From contig CAMYYH010000006.1 in the NCBI GenBank assembly GCA_947303405.1, positions 1-38,896 on the forward strand: a DNA stretch of 38,896 nucleotides, in the 5' to 3' direction. Below are positions 31,023-38,896 of the stretch, one piece after another. Every line of letters begins with the position of its first letter. Position 1 is the stretch's first letter. Both the position numbers and the translations under genes were made by a program. The notes beneath the pieces were generated by a model, which was given only the letters and a program-made list of their open reading frames with translations, was not told where the DNA came from and did no database searches. The stretch comes from an uncultured Mycoplasmatota bacterium (GTDB taxonomy: Bacteria; Bacillota_I; Bacilli_A; RF39; UBA660).

Positions 31023-31094
31023 TATTATCTGGCGAATCTTTTTTTTATTCACCAAATAATGATACTTTGTTATCTTTTATTATAAAGTATTTTT

Positions 31095-32177
31095 TTAAAA
31101 GTTATCTTCATTATTATTGGTTAAAGATTCTACATCTACACCATTTATAGAATCAAATCTTTTAGTAATTTTTTCTGTTGTTATATTAATATCTTTTATG
31201 TCTTTAGTAACTGTATCCATAGTTCTACTAAGTTTATCCCATCTTTCACGATACTTAATGAATTCTTTACTTAGTTTATTTAATTCTAGATGTATTATTT
31301 GAGCATATTTATCTCTTTCAACATTTTTAATAATCATTTGAATTATTGTAAGGGTACTCATTAATGTAGTTGGTCCCGTTATCCAAACCCTTCTTTCATA
31401 AGAATACTTTAATAGATCGCTATGATAGGCATTTATTTCAGCGAATATTGCTTCTGCCGGTAAAAACATGATGGCTTGATCCGCAGTTTCACCAGGAATA
31501 ATATACTTAGATGAGATGGCATCGATGTGCTTTTTTACGTCTGATTTAAACAGTCTTTCAGCAACATTTCTTTCAGAAGTAGATAACTTTTTATCAGTCA
31601 TTTTTTGATATTTTTCCAAAGGGAATTTACTATCTATACAGATAGTACCTAATGGTTCAGGAGCAAAAATAATTGAATCAGCAATATAACCATTACTTAG
31701 AGTATATTGAACATCGTATATTTTGCCTTTGTTTTCACCAAAGATACTAGTTAAGATATAGTTAAGATTTACTTCACCAAAGATACCTCTAGTCTTCTTA
31801 TCGGTTAGAACACTTTGTAGGTTAACTATCTCAGTAGATAGGCTATCTATTTTCTTTTGAGCTTCATCTATTTTAGTTAATCTTTCTAAAACATTATTAA
31901 ATGTTTTATTGGTCTTATCAAAGTTCTGATCTATTCTTTCATTTACTTGATTGTTCATAACTAGGAGCTTTTTCTCTATCTTTTCATTTAATTTATCTAT
32001 ATCATCTGTTAGGTGTTTAGATATATCAAATTTAAAAGTATTTAAATCGCTGTTAACACTCTTTTCTAGTTTACCTAATCTTTCTACTAAATCGTTATCA
32101 TCTTTATTCTTAAATAAACCTATTATTTGTAATAATATTGTTACTATTAATAATGCAAGTAATATATACTCTATCAT
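31095..32177 (-). CDS. rmuC: DNA recombination protein RmuC homolog
   Basis: 360 aa from ATG 32177 (SD AAGAGGT). Longer in-frame readings have no SD. An N-terminal membrane helix (IEYILLALLIVTILLQIIGL) is followed by a long coiled coil (about 30-145) and the RmuC core: TRGIFGEVNLNYILTSIFGE, LSNGYIADSIIFAPEP, TICIDSKFPLEKYQ, GETADQAIMFLPAEAIFAEI, RRVWITGPTTLMSTL. RmuC limits inversions and is thought to be a nuclease-related protein (PD-(D/E)XK-like core, DSKFPL holding the acid and Lys). It is membrane-tethered. It stands between the TPM/zinc-ribbon pair and the secretion operon with no sign of coupling to either. Confidence 0.93.
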   Translation of the reverse strand: MIEYILLALLIVTILLQIIGLFKNKDDNDLVERLGKLEKSVNSDLNTFKFDISKHLTDDIDKLNEKIEKKLLVMNNQVNERIDQNFDKTNKTFNNVLERLTKIDEAQKKIDSLSTEIVNLQSVLTDKKTRGIFGEVNLNYILTSIFGENKGKIYDVQYTLSNGYIADSIIFAPEPLGTICIDSKFPLEKYQKMTDKKLSTSERNVAERLFKSDVKKHIDAISSKYIIPGETADQAIMFLPAEAIFAEINAYHSDLLKYSYERRVWITGPTTLMSTLTIIQMIIKNVERDKYAQIIHLELNKLSKEFIKYRERWDKLSRTMDTVTKDIKDINITTEKITKRFDSINGVDVESLTNNNEDNF

Positions 32178-32256
32178 TTTATACCTCTTTTCTAGTTCCA
32201 TATTAATTATAAGATGAGTGAAATAATAAAACAATAGTAGTTGGATTTTATTGTAA

Positions 32257-32281
32257 AGAAAAAAATCCTTAAGAGGATTTT
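32257..32281 (-). terminator. terminator of the secretion-type operon
   Basis: On the minus strand AAAATCCT, loop CTTA, AGGATTTTTTT. It abuts the TAA (32280-32282) of the coupling-protein gene. Confidence 0.8.
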
Positions 32282-35200
32282 AATCATCACCAAAGAAATC
32301 ATCAAAGAATTCATCATCGGTTATTACACTGTTGTTTTTAACTTCAATACTATCAGCATCAATATTAACATTAGCTTTAGTAGTATTTACTTCAATCTTT
32401 CCTTCATTTTCCATTCTAGTTATGTTAGTTTGAATTCTTTGTTTTAAAGCATCCGCTTCGCTAGGTGTACTTTCTTGTGGAGTAATCGTAGCTTTTACTT
32501 CTTCCTTATTATCGTAATCATGAACTATCTCGTTCATATTGGTATTTTCTAAACTACTATCAACCTTTATTGGAGCTTCATTTAGATAAGCAGGATTAAT
32601 TAAATCAGCATTTTGAGCTTCCGGAAGCGAGTCATCTAATGAGAAGTCATCTTCATCGATAGGACTCTTAGTAGCTATAGCAACATTAGGAGTAGCTGTA
32701 TCTATTTTTATCTTAGGCTCATCTAATGACTCATAATTAGGTGTATCAACTTTGGTAGTAATAGAGATATTACTACTTGAATCTTTGGTACTAACTTTTG
32801 GTAATTCAATATTGTTCTCAACTGATATATCGACATCCTTAATCTCCTTGGTTTTATTACTAGATAAATTAAAATCTAATTTTATATCTGATGGAGAACT
32901 TGATGTTTTAAACTCTGGATTTACGCCAGGTAATGAGGTATTAATAGTTGAATCACTTTCAATGTCATAAATATAATTATCTTTTTTAGTGTCAACATTA
33001 ATATCGAATTTTGGCTTAGCAAATTTAGCATCAATGTTTACGTCTGGAATTGGATTATCAATCTTAGCGTCAATATTTACGTCTGGAATTGGATTATCAA
33101 TCTTAGCATCAATATTTACGTCTGGAATTGGATTTTGAACCTTAGTATCAATATCAACTTCTGCTTTATCCGGTAGTGCATTTAGTTTGGCATCAATTTC
33201 CGCCGCTTCCTTTTTCTTCTTCGCTAACTCTTCTTTTTGACGAGCTTCTTCAGCATCAAGTTCAGCTATTTTTTTATCAATGTCTCTCATCATTGCATCA
33301 AAGTCGATTTTGTTATTTGTAAGACCGCCTAAAGCTCCCGTATTATCATTTTGAACCCCAATTGAAGGTTGGCTGGCAAATGGACTAGACTTATCAAAGG
33401 CACTAGGTGGTGAACCAAATGGACTTGGGTTATTGAATGAATTAGAGCCACCAAATGGACTTGGGTTATTGAAAGAATTAGAGCTACCAAATGGACTTGG
33501 GTTATTAAATGAATTAGAGCTACCAAATGGACTTGGATTATTGAATGAACTAGAGCTACCAAATGGACTTGGATTATTGAATGAACTAGGGCCGCCAAAT
33601 GGACTGCTACCAAATGGACTAGGATTCCCGTACATTCCTCCTGGAGGATTGTTAAATCCACCCATTGAATTGTTTTTATTATCACCTATACTATTTAATA
33701 CTTTTTCAGTCTTTTTGTTTTTAACAAAGGTTTTAACGTCAAACAATTGAATTTGTTGTTCTTCTCTTTGTGGGAAAGCACTATGACTCTTTTCATGTCC
33801 CCAATTCATTTTAAAGTTTGGAGTATAGTTTACTTTTAATGGAGATAAACGCCATCTAATAATTATTGCTTGGAATAATTTTAGTTTTTGTAAATCTGTT
33901 ACAGTAACTAATGGTGTTGAAGATGTTTTTTCGTCGTCTTTTGATTTAACTTCCCCACACATCTTACTGATTTCTTCTAGTGCGGCTAATTCGGTACTGA
34001 TTAGGTATACTAAGTTACCACAGTTACCTCTAATAGTTTCAGCAATTTCAGCGCCATAAACACCTTTTAACTGAGCGAAGTTCTGGATAATGAATGTAAA
34101 TCTAATATCACGTGAACGAGCTGCTGTAACCATTGTTCCAACGTCTTTTAGTGGAGGCATGTTCGCAAACTCATCTAAAATAAAGTTTGTTCTAAATGGT
34201 AATTTCCCGCCATTAGCCTGAGCAACATCTATTAATGTTTCATAGACTTGTTTGATAAAAATTGTAGCAAGTCCGTGGTAGGTGGTTTTCTCGTCATGTA
34301 TACATATGAATACGGCTGTTTTTTCTTTACCGATATCTCTTATGTCAAAGTCACTATGAGATAACATTTCTGACAAGTTTTCACGAGATGCAAACCCTCT
34401 TATCTTTTGTCTAAATACTGATAAGATACTACCTTTTGTATCTTGAGGAGCATTGATTGTGTTAGATGCGAAAACGTAAGCGTTTGAGCTTTCTCCCTTC
34501 TGAGTGAAGTATTCCTTAATATACGTATTAGTACCGCCTAGTTTTTCTTCTCCAACAGTAGACATATAGTTAATAGAGTTAAGATTCATTTCTTCTTCTT
34601 TTGCATCTTCAAATAAACCTAATGCTAATCCGGAGAAGTAATCGGCTGCAGATTTTTCCCAGAAAGGTTCACCTTTATTATTAGGATCATATAAAATATT
34701 TAAAGCAACGTCATCAAGTAACTCTGTTGATTTATCTTTGTTGCCTTCTTGATAATATTTATATGGTAATGATAACGGATTCCAAGCATTACCTTTTTGT
34801 GGATCACGGAAGTTTAGTATTACAACTTTGTAACCTCTTTCTTTTAGGTAATCTCCTGATGATATATATATTTCTGCTTTGGGGTCAGTAATAATCATAC
34901 TTTCGCCTTTTTTTATTAATAGTTCAACCATTGGTTCAACTATAGTCTGTGATTTACCTGAACCAGTAGATCCGATTACTAAGTTATGGTATTCTCCATT
35001 ATCTACCCATAGGTGTTTACCATCATTAATTAATGGGATACCTGCGGCTTTTATCTCACTGTCTAATGGATTTACCATTTCAACATCTTTATCTTCTTTG
35101 TATTCTTTCTCTTTAGCCCATCTATTATAGCCTTTTTCTTCCTTGTCTTTTATTTCAAGGCCGATACCACTTTTCTTACGTTCAAATACTGAACTTTTAA

Positions 35201-35414
35201 CACTAGTAAAAATGATTATTAAAAAGACTGCAAATAAAACTAAAGTAGCACTTGGATACTTAAATAATCCAACGAAAGGATTTAACCCGGCAGTTAGAGC
35301 ACCATCATATTGAAGGGACATAAAATTACCTACTAGTATCGCACATAAATATAATAATAAAACACAAAATATTATAAACGTAATAAAATCTTTTTTAGAA
35401 ATTCTAAATTTCAC
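32280..35414 (-). CDS. VirD4/TraG-type coupling ATPase with long repetitive C-terminal tail
   Basis: About 1044 aa. GTG 35414 is preferred, with SD GGGGTGAT. The in-frame GTG at 35432 lies upstream of that SD. Two membrane helices (about 7-30 and 50-70) anchor a cytosolic motor: Walker A GSTGSGKSQT near 150, MIITDPKAEIY, NAWNPL, Walker B TNFILDEFANMPPLKDVG near 411, IIQNFAQLKGVYG, and RGNCGNLVYLIS, all hallmarks of T4SS coupling proteins that bring DNA or effectors to the channel. Standard members end near 600. Here about 450 extra residues follow: a 12-aa PSPFGSS-type repeat array, a coiled coil (AELDAEEARQKEELAKKKKE), a 13-aa NPIPDVNIDAKID repeat array, and an acidic tail ending DDFFGDD. 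The tail may bind cargo or partners. Confidence 0.92.
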   Translation of the reverse strand: MKFRISKKDFITFIIFCVLLLYLCAILVGNFMSLQYDGALTAGLNPFVGLFKYPSATLVLFAVFLIIIFTSVKSSVFERKKSGIGLEIKDKEEKGYNRWAKEKEYKEDKDVEMVNPLDSEIKAAGIPLINDGKHLWVDNGEYHNLVIGSTGSGKSQTIVEPMVELLIKKGESMIITDPKAEIYISSGDYLKERGYKVVILNFRDPQKGNAWNPLSLPYKYYQEGNKDKSTELLDDVALNILYDPNNKGEPFWEKSAADYFSGLALGLFEDAKEEEMNLNSINYMSTVGEEKLGGTNTYIKEYFTQKGESSNAYVFASNTINAPQDTKGSILSVFRQKIRGFASRENLSEMLSHSDFDIRDIGKEKTAVFICIHDEKTTYHGLATIFIKQVYETLIDVAQANGGKLPFRTNFILDEFANMPPLKDVGTMVTAARSRDIRFTFIIQNFAQLKGVYGAEIAETIRGNCGNLVYLISTELAALEEISKMCGEVKSKDDEKTSSTPLVTVTDLQKLKLFQAIIIRWRLSPLKVNYTPNFKMNWGHEKSHSAFPQREEQQIQLFDVKTFVKNKKTEKVLNSIGDNKNNSMGGFNNPPGGMYGNPSPFGSSPFGGPSSFNNPSPFGSSSSFNNPSPFGSSNSFNNPSPFGSSNSFNNPSPFGGSNSFNNPSPFGSPPSAFDKSSPFASQPSIGVQNDNTGALGGLTNNKIDFDAMMRDIDKKIAELDAEEARQKEELAKKKKEAAEIDAKLNALPDKAEVDIDTKVQNPIPDVNIDAKIDNPIPDVNIDAKIDNPIPDVNIDAKFAKPKFDINVDTKKDNYIYDIESDSTINTSLPGVNPEFKTSSSPSDIKLDFNLSSNKTKEIKDVDISVENNIELPKVSTKDSSSNISITTKVDTPNYESLDEPKIKIDTATPNVAIATKSPIDEDDFSLDDSLPEAQNADLINPAYLNEAPIKVDSSLENTNMNEIVHDYDNKEEVKATITPQESTPSEADALKQRIQTNITRMENEGKIEVNTTKANVNIDADSIEVKNNSVITDDEFFDDFFGDD
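33028..33145 (-). repeat. 39-bp tandem repeat (13-aa units) in the coupling protein
   Basis: ACGTCTGGAATTGGA recurs at 33040, 33079 and 33118, exactly 39 bp apart, encoding NPIPDVNIDAKID units on the minus strand. Degenerate flanking units continue on both sides (DIDTKVQ, KFDINVDTKKD). Confidence 0.9.
33412..33623 (-). repeat. 36-bp tandem repeat (12-aa units) in the coupling protein
   Basis: CCAAATGGACT recurs at 33415, 33451, 33487, 33523, 33559 and 33595, each 36 bp apart, then once more 15 bp on at 33610. It encodes SFNNPSPFGSSN units on the minus strand. Near-identical DNA copies suggest recent expansion and likely copy-number change. Confidence 0.92.
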
Positions 35415-35459
35415 ATTATCACCCCAGTACACGCAATATTATACTATATTAATTGGTTA

Positions 35460-36224
35460 TTAGCTATTCTTTTTGATGTTAAACTTATTAACAAGAATAA
35501 TTGTTATAACAAACCCAGCTAACGCTAAGATTATTAATATTATATTGAACAGTTTTCTTTGCTCTTTATTATTATTTTTCTTATTTCCTATGGAAATAAC
35601 ACTATCATCTTTTTTATTATCCGGACTTTCAGGATACTCATCCGGATGAAGTCTTCTATACATACTATTTTTTACTTGAATGTATATGTTTTTACTGTTG
35701 TTATTAGGAGTATAATTCCAGGTGTATGTATTGCCATTAGCACTATCAGCGTTATTTTCAACCATTTCTAAGTCAGTAGTAATGTTTATTGTTAAGTTGG
35801 TTAAACCAGGATATTTATCAAAAGCAAGTAATCCATCACTTGATGTATACAGAGTTATATAGCCTTCTCTATCACTAGTTGTAAGCCCTGATGATTTGAA
35901 AATAGATCTCATAGTTTTAGATTTAGTATATTCCTCAATAGGATACTTATAAGAATATTTAATTCTATTGGTTCCATTAATATTAGCTATCTCTCTTTTA
36001 TAATATTCAACACCATCATATTTAGTGTCTGGTTCATCTTCCCCTAAGTAATCCTTGTTATAAACTGGCATGTATTCTCTAAAGAGAGAGATAGGAGATA
36101 TTTGATCGTCTATTATTATTTCTTCTTCAAGATTATCTTCACTTATAGTTATATTCACTTGAGAAGTACATCCGGTTAAGACGAGGATGGTTAAAATAAG
36201 TAATACTATTTTTTTAATTTTCAT
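35460..36224 (-). CDS. lipoprotein with C-terminal membrane helix (LppM-like)
   Basis: 254 aa. The lipoprotein signal KIKKIVLLILTILVLTGC has a clean lipobox (LTGC, Cys near 19). The exported domain (about 20-200) begins VNITISEDNLEEEIIIDDQI, which fits the DUF3153/LppM pattern of beta-rich lipoproteins. A linker of Asp, Lys and Asn and a C-terminal membrane helix (LFNIILIILALAGFVITIIL) follow, so the protein is anchored at both ends. It lies 5 bp after the NlpC/P60 gene and 45 bp before the coupling ATPase in one operon. It could be a surface or assembly factor for the secretion apparatus, which is inference from position. Confidence 0.82.
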   Translation of the reverse strand: MKIKKIVLLILTILVLTGCTSQVNITISEDNLEEEIIIDDQISPISLFREYMPVYNKDYLGEDEPDTKYDGVEYYKREIANINGTNRIKYSYKYPIEEYTKSKTMRSIFKSSGLTTSDREGYITLYTSSDGLLAFDKYPGLTNLTINITTDLEMVENNADSANGNTYTWNYTPNNNSKNIYIQVKNSMYRRLHPDEYPESPDNKKDDSVISIGNKKNNNKEQRKLFNIILIILALAGFVITIILVNKFNIKKNS

Positions 36225-36229
36225 ATTTT

Positions 36230-38758
36230 CTATCCTCTCTTATTAGCTTCATTTTCATAGAAGCCTGTTAAATCAACACCACTATAATTAGAGGCATCGA
36301 AAGGTACTCGCTTAAATTCAACACCATCAGTTAAGCCTGTTGCGGCGGCACATATATATTCATTTTTAGAACTATCTATATCAACGATTAGTACTACATG
36401 GTGAGAGTTATATAGTAAGTCACCTGGTTGCATTACTGGATTAATAGATAGGTTAACGTGTTTGGCTCCCGCTATATTAACAAAATCGTTAGCAGAGGCA
36501 CTAATATATCTAAAGCCGCCGTTATATATGGCCCAACTTACAAATCCTGAACAGTCAAGTCCACAGTGGTTATATACTTTATCACCATTACTTGTATGAC
36601 AAGTATTACTTCCCCAGTTTCCAGAAGAGCCATCAATTGCTCCTGCGTGACCTCCACCCCAGTAGTATGGAAGTTTTATATTATATTTATTACCTAATTC
36701 ACCTATTAGAGTTACGGCAGCAGATGCTACTCCGGCTCTTGTTGCGTAGCCTGCATTTTTAACGTTAGTATATATTTTGGTATTAAAGTCTTCTATTGTA
36801 ACATTGTAATTCTCTAAGAATTCTGATAATGGGATTGATAAGATTCCATTATTATCTGTAGATAGCTGATAATTACTATTATCTACTATTGCTTGAGTAC
36901 ATTTCTTACCTTCTAGTTTACCTGCTCCATAAAGGTTTTCTAATATTTCTTGGTATGTGTAGCCAGCTTTTGCGTAGTTGCGCATGGCGGCTGTTTTTGA
37001 GGCATTGTAATTAGTTTTGACTATTTCACTACCTACCATTAAGACCTCGCCTTTTATAGAGCTAGCTACACTCTCAACATGACTGATCCTGTCAGCAGAT
37101 AAAGCTTCTTTCCATGGAGAACCAACTCCACTAGTAGTTGCGTTTACTTCCGGTGAATATCTAGAAATTTTTCCTCTAGCTAGGCGATATATGTCTTGGG
37201 TATAATCCCAGTACACTTGATCGTTTTCACAAGCGCGCATACGAATAATACCAGTTGAAGCATTATAACCATAGAAGCAATTATTAGGATCAGATTCACA
37301 CATGCCTTGGTTTCTTGTTAGAGCGAAGTTTCTGGCAGCTATTATTTGAGCTTTAAGAGCTTCATCAGGAGACTCACTGGTGCTACCACCCATTTCAGCT
37401 AAAGCTACGCCTAATACGTATTTTTCAAAGTCTATTGTTTCAAGAACTGTATATTGTTTAGATGATCCCATACAATTAATTAATTCTACTTTTACGTTAT
37501 TACTTGAAAAAGTAGTGGTTCCATTATTAGCTGCGGCTCCATAAGTACATACTACATTTTGGTTAGTTGTATTAGAAATGTTATTACTATTATCCCCATC
37601 TGAAACGGATAATACTCCAATGGCGACTATTACAATAAGTGCTAATGCTAGTATTGTACCTCCTATTATTACTAGAATTACGGGATGTTTTAACAATAGC
37701 ATTGCTGCTTTTTTTAATAGTTTGTTTTTTGCTTTGTTAGCAAGGTCAGAAAGAAAACTGTTTCTCGAATTATTATCATTAGTTGTAGCCTCACTATTTC
37801 GTGTGTATCCACCTGATGCTGATGTGTTTCCGTCAGATGGACTGAACTCGTCTTCAGAATGTGTAGATGAACCATCAGTTGAAAATGGTGATGCAAAAGG
37901 TTGGCTTCCATTTGTTTTTGGTAGTGTTCCTTGTGGTGGTAAGGACGGGTTATGGATTCTTCTTCCCCTAAACGCACCTTTTTGTTGTGTAGATGATGTA
38001 CCTCTATTTTTAGAGGAACTTTGGGGTATTCTTTCTCTTTTTGTAGTATCAGGTTTTTTTTCTTGAGTATTATTATTTTCTCGTCTTACTCTATAAGGAA
38101 CTTCTGTTTTTCCGTTTGATCCATCTGCGAGTTGTGTATTTTTAAAAGCGACTTGCTTTTTGCCGGCAATTTTGCGTTTCGCACTTGTAGTATTATCTTG
38201 GCTTTGACTTTGATTATGTTCGATTGTTCCCTCAGTATTTGGTGATATAAAAGGGTTCCCTGTTTGGTCTTGTCTTTGTCCTGGGGGATTACTTTGGAGT
38301 TTTTGTGGAAATCGGCCACCAATCGGTTTTTTCCCACCCGAAGTAAATAAATTACCATCTGGTGGATTGGACATTCCACTTGAAGTAAATGAATTAACAT
38401 TTTGTGAATTTGTCTTTCCACCTTGAGAATAGGATTTTTGAGCTGTGTCTCTATTTTGTTGGTCAGCTAGTCTTCCTTGTGGTTGGTCTGGCAACGAGGA
38501 ATTAGGTTTTCTATTATTTGATGAGCGTAAGGCGTCAACAATCTCACGAGGAAGATTTATTGCTCTATTAGAACCTGGTTTATTTTCACTAGTTATTATG
38601 CTTCCAAGTGTTTTTCTAAGATTATCTTGAGGGAGCGAGGCAAAGTTTTTCATGAAATAATTAATAATAAGTTCTTTGTCATTAGTAGACATGGAATCCG
38701 TTATGATTCCTGCTTCTATTAGTATTTCAACCATTTTTTCTCTATTGATGTTATTCAT
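36230..38758 (-). CDS. bitopic wall hydrolase: SpoIID-like plus NlpC/P60 domains, long disordered cytoplasmic arm
   Basis: 842 aa, SD GGGGTGA. Residues 1-60 form a short helical domain. About 70-330 is low-complexity Gln/Ser/Asn/Pro sequence. A single membrane helix (about 353-383, PVILVIIGGTILALALIVIV) puts the rest outside. There a SpoIID-type domain (about 430-600; DFEKYVLGVALAEMGG, EALKAQIIAARNFALTR) is followed by NlpC/P60 (about 680-842) with catalytic Cys in GLDCSGFVSWAI near 735 and His in NSHHVVLIVD. These domains cleave peptidoglycan, as CwlT/VirB1-type enzymes do to let a secretion channel through the wall. It is first in the visible operon with the lipoprotein and VirD4-type ATPase. 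The long inside arm is unusual. Confidence 0.92.
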   Translation of the reverse strand: MNNINREKMVEILIEAGIITDSMSTNDKELIINYFMKNFASLPQDNLRKTLGSIITSENKPGSNRAINLPREIVDALRSSNNRKPNSSLPDQPQGRLADQQNRDTAQKSYSQGGKTNSQNVNSFTSSGMSNPPDGNLFTSGGKKPIGGRFPQKLQSNPPGQRQDQTGNPFISPNTEGTIEHNQSQSQDNTTSAKRKIAGKKQVAFKNTQLADGSNGKTEVPYRVRRENNNTQEKKPDTTKRERIPQSSSKNRGTSSTQQKGAFRGRRIHNPSLPPQGTLPKTNGSQPFASPFSTDGSSTHSEDEFSPSDGNTSASGGYTRNSEATTNDNNSRNSFLSDLANKAKNKLLKKAAMLLLKHPVILVIIGGTILALALIVIVAIGVLSVSDGDNSNNISNTTNQNVVCTYGAAANNGTTTFSSNNVKVELINCMGSSKQYTVLETIDFEKYVLGVALAEMGGSTSESPDEALKAQIIAARNFALTRNQGMCESDPNNCFYGYNASTGIIRMRACENDQVYWDYTQDIYRLARGKISRYSPEVNATTSGVGSPWKEALSADRISHVESVASSIKGEVLMVGSEIVKTNYNASKTAAMRNYAKAGYTYQEILENLYGAGKLEGKKCTQAIVDNSNYQLSTDNNGILSIPLSEFLENYNVTIEDFNTKIYTNVKNAGYATRAGVASAAVTLIGELGNKYNIKLPYYWGGGHAGAIDGSSGNWGSNTCHTSNGDKVYNHCGLDCSGFVSWAIYNGGFRYISASANDFVNIAGAKHVNLSINPVMQPGDLLYNSHHVVLIVDIDSSKNEYICAAATGLTDGVEFKRVPFDASNYSGVDLTGFYENEANKRG

Positions 38759-38785
38759 TACTTCACCCCATTTCTAACTACTAAG

Positions 38786-38794
38786 ATTATAGCA
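38786..38794 (-). promoter_or_regulatory. extended -10 promoter of the secretion operon
   Basis: On the minus strand TGC-TATAAT, 28 nt before the NlpC/P60 start and downstream of the preceding gene's terminator. This makes 38758-32280 a separate transcription unit. Confidence 0.6.
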
Positions 38795-38804
38795 TAGAAT
38801 TGGC

Positions 38805-38841
38805 ATAAAAAAAACTGGTGGATTATAATCCCCCACCAGTT
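38805..38841 (-). terminator. terminator overlapping the end of the partial gene
   Basis: On the minus strand AACTGGTGG pairs with CCACCAGTT (38833-38841 with 38813-38821), then T8. The upstream gene's stop codon (38823-38825) is in the loop. Confidence 0.85.
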
Positions 38842-38896
38842 CCAAATGAGTCTAATTCTTCTTGTGTACAAACAACACTTATGCGCATTCTACGAC
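38823..38896 (-). CDS. 3' end of a gene cut by the window edge
   Basis: The last 23 codons of a minus-strand gene, reading RRMRISVVCTQEELDSFGTG and then GGL before TAA (38823-38825). It is too short for the ORF list but clearly coding: the stop falls in the loop of a strong terminator, the same layout as several genes in this window. It is probably another component of the secretion-type cluster, given position and strand. It cannot be identified from this fragment. Confidence 0.6.
   Translation of the reverse strand, partial: RRMRISVVCTQEELDSFGTGGGL

Noticed and set aside
33028-33623. CRISPR array
   Set aside because: The 36- and 39-bp repeats are contiguous without spacers, in frame, and encode protein repeats.
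33329-33750. Open frames on both strands across the 36-bp repeats (plus-strand NELELPNGLGLL repeats and a second minus frame)
   Set aside because: The array has a period divisible by three, so every frame stays open. The VirD4-type frame fits the flanking conserved domains, and the others have no SD or family pattern.
37578-38421. Long alternative frames over the low-complexity arm of the NlpC/P60 gene
   Set aside because: The repetitive Gln/Ser/Asn codons keep other frames open. Only the chosen frame links a helical start, membrane helix and catalytic domains.

Overview
The window is AT-rich bacterial DNA whose signals look Firmicutes-like. Many genes have Shine-Dalgarno (SD) sites of the AGGAGGTGAT type, promoters are sigma-A-like, often with an extended TGn-TATAAT -10, and bidirectional intrinsic terminators are short and perfect. 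TGA is used as a stop and TGG as tryptophan, so this is the standard bacterial code and not the Mycoplasma code. The tight gene packing, the VirD4/NlpC-P60 cluster and the TPM/zinc-ribbon pair fit an uncultured Bacilli or Mollicutes-related gut lineage (RF39-like). That placement is inference from style, since no marker gene such as rRNA is present.

Layout. 1-4300 holds two tRNA-Gly genes (GCC, cut by the window edge, and CCC), three small plus-strand genes, a SAP-domain protein, a candidate orphan small RNA (3205-3303) and a histidine phosphatase. 4340-6740 holds an ABC exporter and a divergent gene of unknown function. 6793-10863 is a minus-strand run of LysR regulator, Ppx/GppA-like protein, alpha/beta hydrolase, CYTH triphosphatase-like protein and NDK-like protein. 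Divergent from it is an HD-domain protein of the (p)ppGpp-hydrolase type. Together these suggest a nucleotide/polyphosphate theme. 12105-16010 holds an XRE-VanZ fusion with a membrane protein, a YqfO-like domain protein, and a chloramphenicol-acetyltransferase-like gene translationally coupled to a possible ADP-ribosyltransferase-fold protein.

16082-24330 is the most accessory-looking part. It holds an RBBP9-type hydrolase, a predicted beta-helix protein, a decayed pepD with a large internal deletion, a second copy of the alpha/beta hydrolase, and two large soluble helical proteins (951 and 556 aa). I recognise no family for these two. They share a repeated module and have matching TAGACA-N17-TATAAT promoters. 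On the other strand a HerA/VirB4-like ATPase overlaps a cysteine-rich repeat protein. A Y-family polymerase/YolD pair follows, with a perfect palindromic operator inside its promoter spacer (SOS-like).

28894-32177 holds a TPM-domain membrane protein, a zinc-ribbon membrane protein and RmuC. 32280-38758 is a minus-strand operon of a type IV secretion type: a bitopic SpoIID plus NlpC/P60 wall hydrolase with a long disordered cytoplasmic arm, a lipoprotein, and a VirD4-type coupling ATPase with a long repetitive tail. The 3' end of one more gene upstream is visible at the window edge.

The strongest candidates for something undescribed are the 951/556-aa repeat-module pair, the HerA-like ATPase with its overlapping cysteine-rich partner, and the secretion cassette with its repeat-bearing coupling protein.
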